A DNA stretch of 64,000 nucleotides from contig CAVTPZ010000019.1 in assembly GCA_963736685.1 (NCBI GenBank), positions 26,810 through 90,809 of the forward strand. The letters are read 5' to 3'. Below are positions 60,358 through 64,000 of this stretch, piece after piece. Position 1 is the first letter of the stretch. Every line of letters begins with the position of its first letter. Under the pieces are notes generated by a model that saw nothing but the letters and a program-made list of their open reading frames with translations, had not been told where the DNA came from and searched no databases. This stretch comes from DASUPK01 sp963736685 (lineage in GTDB: Bacteria > Actinomycetota > Thermoleophilia > Solirubrobacterales > 70-9). The position numbers and the translations under genes are program-made.

Positions 60358-61404
60358 CTACTTCTGCCCACCCGGCTTCTTGACTTTTTCGGCCTCGATC
60401 GCCGCCTCGACCTCTCGCTCGAGACCGCCGTGCTTCAGCTCCTCGACGACTTCGCTCTTCTCGTGCCGCGAACCCAGCGTGCCGACGACCGGCAGCTCGC
60501 GCTCGGCCGAGAGTTCGTCGAGCGCCTCCTGCATCATCATCGTGACCGCGTTGTAGACCACCTCCTCGTCGGGCTGGGGGCCAAATCGGCGGCGCAGGTC
60601 GATCCTGGGCAGGACCTGGATTGTGATCTGGGAGGGCAGCGGGATGCGGCCCGGCAGGTCCAGCACCGTCACGCCGAAGGGAGGTGCGATTTGGATCGGC
60701 ACGACCTTTAGCCGCAGCAGCCTGTCGAGGGCAAGGAGGTGAGAAAGCCGCTCGCCGCGGGTCAGGAAGAGGGCAGTCTCCTGGCCCCCGATCGCCACTA
60801 CCGGGACGATCGGCACGTCAGCCGCAAGCGCGAGGCGGACGAAGCCGCTGCGATGTCCGAAGTCGATTTCCCCCGAGTGCCAGGAGGGGCGGTAGGTCTC
60901 GTGGTCCCCGCCCGGATAGACCAGAAGCGCAGCACCCTTCCCCAGCGCCGTCATCGCGTTTTCGTGATTGGCAGGGATCGTTCCGTACCGGCGCAGCATG
61001 ACGAGACCCGGCACCCGGAAGACGAGGTCGTGGGCGAGCTGGTGGAACAGCCGGTCGGGGCCGAAGTAGTTGTAGAAACCGAAGGCGAAGGCGAAGGTGT
61101 CGGCGATCAGCGTGCCGCCCGAGTGATTGCCAACAAGAATCACCGGCCCCTTGGCCGGGATCTGCTCTAGACCGCGCACCTTGGGACGGAAGTAGAGTTG
61201 CGCCGCGCGGCTATACCCTGGCAGGGTCTGGCGGATAAACCGCGGGTCGCGCTCGGCCAGCGGGTCCTTGGCGCGGGAGCCGAGCAGGTCCCGGACCACT
61301 ACAGAGGCCGTTGCGCGGGTGGCGCCGAGCGCCTGGCTGAAGATCTCCCTCACCAGCTTCTCCTGCGCGCCAATAGGGAGTGCCTCATTGCTTCCGCCCT
61401 TCAA
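60358..61404 (-). CDS. 1-acyl-glycerol-phosphate acyltransferase-like (PlsC) protein
   Basis: A 348-residue membrane-associated acyltransferase. PVILVGNHSGGTLIADTFAF carries an HSGG variant of the catalytic HX4D box, then NAMTALGKGAALLVYPGGDHE with the acceptor EG-like region as PGG, and VPIVPVVAIGGQETALF. Expected to acylate a glycerol-type acceptor. N-terminal 60 residues precede the domain. The start is uncertain: TTG 61404 is used; no clear ribosome site. Enclosed by two expanded hairpin elements. Confidence 0.8.
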   Translation of the reverse strand: MKGGSNEALPIGAQEKLVREIFSQALGATRATASVVVRDLLGSRAKDPLAERDPRFIRQTLPGYSRAAQLYFRPKVRGLEQIPAKGPVILVGNHSGGTLIADTFAFAFGFYNYFGPDRLFHQLAHDLVFRVPGLVMLRRYGTIPANHENAMTALGKGAALLVYPGGDHETYRPSWHSGEIDFGHRSGFVRLALAADVPIVPVVAIGGQETALFLTRGERLSHLLALDRLLRLKVVPIQIAPPFGVTVLDLPGRIPLPSQITIQVLPRIDLRRRFGPQPDEEVVYNAVTMMMQEALDELSAERELPVVGTLGSRHEKSEVVEELKHGGLEREVEAAIEAEKVKKPGGQK

Positions 61405-61542
61405 TCAAGTTCACGTGGACACGGTCGCATCTCGTGCTCGCGCCGCCATCCGTGTTCTCCACCGGACTGCGTCAAAGTCGGAACACGGAGCCATGGCAGG
61501 CGTGAATCCCTAAGAAAGTGGTGCAGCTAACCGGATACCCCA
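61405..61542. other. spacer between acyltransferase and element copy 3
   Basis: No ORF, repeat or recognisable promoter box stands out in this stretch; it should contain the acyltransferase promoter. Confidence 0.4.
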
Positions 61543-61869
61543 CTCCATGCAAAGCGGCAATCGCGCATCGCAGCTTTAACCGAAGGGGCGACCGCTCGGT
61601 CGTGAGACGATCGACCAGCGCCAGGGAGGTTCCTCGCCCGGTGGGAACAGGTAGTGGTCGCGTCCCTCAAGGGTCTCGAGTGGGACCAACGCGGGGTCAT
61701 CCTCGTGGCTGAGGCGGAGCCGGGCCGCCGCGGCGATCTCGACGGCGCCGGCGATGCGGACGATCTGCTGCCAGCCAGCGTTGGGTATCTAGAGCCATTT
61801 AGTAACCCGGACTCGTGGGCGGACGTGACGCGCTTACTCATCCAAACTGCCGCTTTCGTCCAAAGCGGC
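61543..61869 (+). repeat. expanded hairpin element, copy 3 (A remnant, ORF, B)
   Basis: The left end is a half-degraded A (ACTCCATGCAAAGCGG, 61543-61557). The right end has GCCGCTTTCGTCCAAAGCGGC-type B with a shortened loop (61849-61869), preceded by another degraded B-like TTACTCATCCAAA. The interior matches copies 1 and 2, including the minus-strand block TTACTAAATGGCTCTAGAT. Confidence 0.75.
61576..61788 (-). CDS. 70-codon element ORF, copy 3
   Basis: The frame reads IPNAGWQQIVRIAGAVEIAA AARLRLSHEDDPALVPLETL EGRDHYLFPPGEEPPWRWSI VSRPSGRPFG then TAA. It starts at ATA after an in-frame TAG, as in copy 2. The middle block from DDPALVPLETL to EEPPWRWSI is the most conserved. Unknown function. 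Confidence 0.5.
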   Translation of the reverse strand: MPNAGWQQIVRIAGAVEIAAAARLRLSHEDDPALVPLETLEGRDHYLFPPGEEPPWRWSIVSRPSGRPFG

Positions 61870-61971
61870 TATCAAGCAGCCTCATCGCCGCGCGTCAAAG
61901 GCTGTGGCAACTACGGGTTGCATCCACTTCTAGTCTGGACGATCATCTCTTTCCAGCAGAAGGAGATCCTG

Positions 61972-62940
61972 ATGAGTTCAGTTTCTAGCGACCTGCCCGT
62001 CGCTGAAGGCGCCGGCTCCGTATCCGGAGCGCCGGAGCTCCCTCCGGGATTCACCGATACGTTCACCAGCCACTACGTCGAAGCCGGTGACATACGCATG
62101 CACGCGGTTATCGGCGGCGACGGTCCACCACTGCTGCTAATTCACGGCTGGCCCGAGTCCTGGTACGCATGGCGGCTGATGATGCCGGCGCTGGCCGAGA
62201 CCTTCGAGGTGATCGCGGTCGATCAGCGTGGTATGGGCCTGTCCGATAAGCCCCGGGACGGCTACGACACCGCAACCCTCGCAAACGACCTTGTGGCGTT
62301 GATGGACGCGCTCGGCCACCAGCGATTCGCCATGGTCGGCTGCGACACCGGACTGCTCATTGGCTACGCCCTGGCCGCTGATCACCCCGACCGGGTCGAC
62401 CGCCTGGCACTCGGGGAAGCCCCGCTTCCGGGCGTGTCTCCCTCGCCGCCACTGTTCCTCCCCGGGCCGCTCAACGAACGCCTGTGGCACATCCCGTTCA
62501 ACGCACTTCCAGTGGTCAACGAGAAGCTCGTCAGCGGGCGGGAGGACATCTTCTTCGGCGAGAAGTTTTCGAACGCGGCCGGAAAGAAGAAGCTGTCCAC
62601 CGACACCGTCAAGTACTACGTCGACCTCCTCGCGGCCGATCCGGAGGCGCTACGGGGCAGCTTCGAGCTCTACCGCGCTTTCCCGGTGAGCCAGGCGCAG
62701 AACGAGCAGCGCAAGACGCTGCGGCTGACGATGCCCGTCCTGGCGATCGGCGGAGCGGAAAGCTTCGGCGAACAGGTCGGCAAGACGATGGAACTCGTCG
62801 CGGACGACGTGCAAACCGTGGTCCTGCCCGACTCCAAACACTGGGTCGCCGAACAGGCTCCGGACGCGATGCTCGCCGCCCTGATCGGGTTCCTGGCCCC
62901 GTACCGTGAGAGAGCGGGCGCGGATCCTGCCCGGGTCTAG
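61972..62940 (+). CDS. epoxide-hydrolase-like alpha/beta hydrolase
   Basis: A 322-residue hydrolase. Oxyanion loop LLIHGWPESWYAWRLM, VIAVDQRGMGLSDKP, nucleophile elbow MVGCDTGLLIGYALAADHPD with Asp, and base His in PDSKHWVAEQAP. The HGWPESW motif and Asp nucleophile fit epoxide hydrolases; the dehalogenase reading is less likely. ATG 61972 follows AAGGAG, so this one has an ordinary ribosome site. Confidence 0.85.
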   Translation: MSSVSSDLPVAEGAGSVSGAPELPPGFTDTFTSHYVEAGDIRMHAVIGGDGPPLLLIHGWPESWYAWRLMMPALAETFEVIAVDQRGMGLSDKPRDGYDTATLANDLVALMDALGHQRFAMVGCDTGLLIGYALAADHPDRVDRLALGEAPLPGVSPSPPLFLPGPLNERLWHIPFNALPVVNEKLVSGREDIFFGEKFSNAAGKKKLSTDTVKYYVDLLAADPEALRGSFELYRAFPVSQAQNEQRKTLRLTMPVLAIGGAESFGEQVGKTMELVADDVQTVVLPDSKHWVAEQAPDAMLAALIGFLAPYRERAGADPARV

Positions 62941-62992
62941 CCCGGCATACGTGGTCCAACTGAGCGGATCGTTACGGCGATTCGGGAAGGCG

Positions 62993-63038
62993 CTGCTTTC
63001 CATGCAAAGCAGGACTGCCGCCTCTCGTCCAAAGCGGC
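62993..63038 (+). repeat. paired hairpin element A+B
   Basis: Hairpin A CTGCTTT-CCATGC-AAAGCAG (62993-63012) and B variant GCCGC-ctctcgtccaaa-GCGGC (63017-63038). Core offset 25 bp. Between two genes pointing the same way. Confidence 0.85.
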
Positions 63039-63133
63039 TGTTTAACGCCTACGCCTCCGAGCGGGCTCACGGGTCCGCCTGATCATGCAAAGGTGTTTCC
63101 GGGCTGCCGACGACAACCACGAGGAGAGGGCTG

Positions 63134-63957
63134 ATGGGCACGATCACCACAAATGACGGCACCGAGATCTTCTACAAGGACTGGGGGAGGGCCAGCCGGT
63201 CGTTTTCAGCCATGGCTGGCCGCTTTCGGCCGACGACTGGGACAACCAGATGCTGTTCTTCCTGCTGCACGGCTACCGCGTTATCGCCCATGACCGGCGT
63301 GGGCACGGACGCTCCACGCAGACCAGCGACGGTCACGACATGGACCACTACGCCGACGACTTGGCGGCGCTGACGGCCCATCTCGATCTCCAGGACGCCC
63401 TCCACGTTGGACACTCCACCGGTGGCGGCGAAGTCGTGCACTACATCGCCCGACACGGTGAGAGCCGCGTGTCGAAAGCAATATTGATCAGTGCGGTGCC
63501 TCCGCTCATGGTGCAGACCGACGCCAATCCCGGCGGACTGCCGAAGAGCGCGTTCGACGATCTCCAGGCGCAGCTGGCCGCAAACCGATCCGAGTTCTAT
63601 CGGGCCCTGCCGTCGGGCCCCTTCTATGGCTATAACCGCCCCGGCGCGGAACCCTCGGAAGCGATCATCGAGAACTGGTGGCGCCAGGGCATGATGGGTG
63701 GTGCGAAGGCTCATTACGACGGCATCGTCGCCTTCTCTCAGACCGACTTCACCGAGGACCTCAAGAAGATCACGGTCCCGGTGCTGGTGATGCACGGCGA
63801 CGACGACCAGATCGTTCCCTACGCCGACTCTGGACCGCTGTCTGCGAAGCTCGTGCAAAACGGGACGCTGAAGACGTACAAGGGATTCCCACACGGCATG
63901 CCGACCACCGAGGCCGAGACGATCAACACCGACCTGCTGGCCTTCCTGAAGTCCTGA
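63134..63957 (+). CDS. alpha/beta hydrolase (non-heme chloroperoxidase/arylesterase-like), frameshifted
   Basis: ATG 63134, behind GAGGAGAGGG, reads MGTITTNDGTEIFYKDWG; the continuation EGQPVVFSHGWPLSADDWDN is in the next frame, so one base appears lost in the G-run near 63185. The rest is intact: IAHDRRGHGRSTQ, nucleophile VGHSTGGGEVVHYIARHG, acid in MHGDDDQIVPYADS, base in FPHGMPTTEAE. The family includes cofactor-free perhydrolases and esterases. Because the lesion is in a homopolymer, a sequencing error is as likely as decay. Confidence 0.75.
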
Positions 63958-63985
63958 CGACTCGAGGCGGCGACATCGTCGGAGT

Positions 63986-64000
63986 GCTGTTTTCCATGCA
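63986..64000 (+). repeat. hairpin A cut by the window edge
   Basis: The last bases GCTGTTTTCCATGCA match the left arm and loop of hairpin A (CCATGC then A), so the repeat series continues beyond the window. Confidence 0.7.

Noticed and set aside
61527..61841. 104-codon minus-strand frame MSKRVTSAHESGLLNGSRYP
   Set aside because: It overlaps element copy 3 in another frame; the 70-codon frame is the one conserved in length and residues between copies.
52379..63038. Hairpins A/B as plain intrinsic terminators
   Set aside because: No T-tract follows on either strand, the loops are conserved, and at five sites hairpin A lies at promoter position -35 rather than at a gene end. A terminator role at 54710-54750 remains possible.
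52379..64000. CRISPR array
   Set aside because: The repeats are hairpins separated by irregular distances up to about 2 kb with genes between them; there are no regular spacers and no cas genes.
52379..64000. Integron attC array
   Set aside because: The same-orientation, gene-separating repeats resemble a cassette array, but I found neither an integrase nor RYYYAAC/GTTRRRY core sites in the hairpins, so I do not call it an integron.

Overview
The window is GC-rich DNA with densely packed genes. Several features point to an actinobacterium, most likely Thermoleophilia/Solirubrobacterales; this is an inference from gene content, as no rRNA or tRNA is present. They are an F420-type LLM oxidoreductase, a KGD-like E2-E1 fusion 2-oxoglutarate dehydrogenase, a decaprenyl-phosphate phosphoribosyltransferase-like UbiA protein, several SnoaL-like proteins starting MSEEN/MARENVEVV, two ydaO-type c-di-AMP riboswitches in front of cell-wall hydrolases, and many apparently leaderless genes with a TANNNT -10 box 6-9 nt before the start codon.

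Layout. 1-3.2 kb: polyamine-type ABC operon (potA-potD-potB-potC order, minus strand). 3.5-5.9 kb: three paralogous secreted NlpC/P60-like hydrolases, two behind riboswitches. 6-13.5 kb: SDR, frameshifted secreted S15 peptidase, aconitase, ACT protein, DUF3817 protein. 13.6-18 kb: a 1463-residue fusion with two lipoyl domains, an E1-binding domain, an E2 core and an E1 domain. 18.4-23 kb: fatty acyl-CoA reductase-like protein, alkyl-DHAP synthase-like FAD enzyme and UbiA prenyltransferase, a likely ether-lipid set. 23-29 kb: FGE-like secreted protein, an acyl-CoA dehydrogenase pair, LLM oxidoreductase, small orphans, SnoaL protein. 29-37.6 kb: citrate synthase, UbiE-type methyltransferase, membrane protein, DsbA-like protein, Na+/H+ antiporter, PfkB kinase, quinone oxidoreductase, DEAD helicase. 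37.6-52.4 kb: two-component pair, EamA transporter, HAD/phosphotransferase pair, gene remnants, third acyl-CoA dehydrogenase, RibD-like reductase, RpiB-like isomerase, sulfotransferase, haloalkane dehalogenase-like protein, DUF2804, YihY, a UPF0104-type membrane protein and secreted orphans.

52.4-64 kb is different in character. Unrelated single genes on both strands (DUF302, delta-60 propeller, SnoaL, quinone oxidoreductase, class V aminotransferase, HNH nuclease, acyltransferase, two alpha/beta hydrolases, several orphans) are repeatedly separated by a dispersed hairpin repeat. One hairpin (A) has loop CCATGC, the other (B) loop TCGTCC. The cores sit 24-25 bp apart and always lie in the same orientation on the + strand whatever the direction of the genes. 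Three expanded copies carry a 70-codon ORF between A and B. In five places hairpin A also supplies a putative -35 in a near-identical promoter/start module that drives five unrelated ORFs, most beginning MSEE or similar. I regard this hairpin-spaced region as the most novel part of the window.

Together the window holds three TCA-cycle steps (aconitase, 2-oxoglutarate dehydrogenase E1/E2, citrate synthase), lipid metabolism (three acyl-CoA dehydrogenases, acyl-CoA reductase, alkyl-DHAP synthase, acyltransferase) and envelope functions, followed by an accessory region. No transposase, integrase, phage gene, CRISPR array, tRNA or rRNA was seen.
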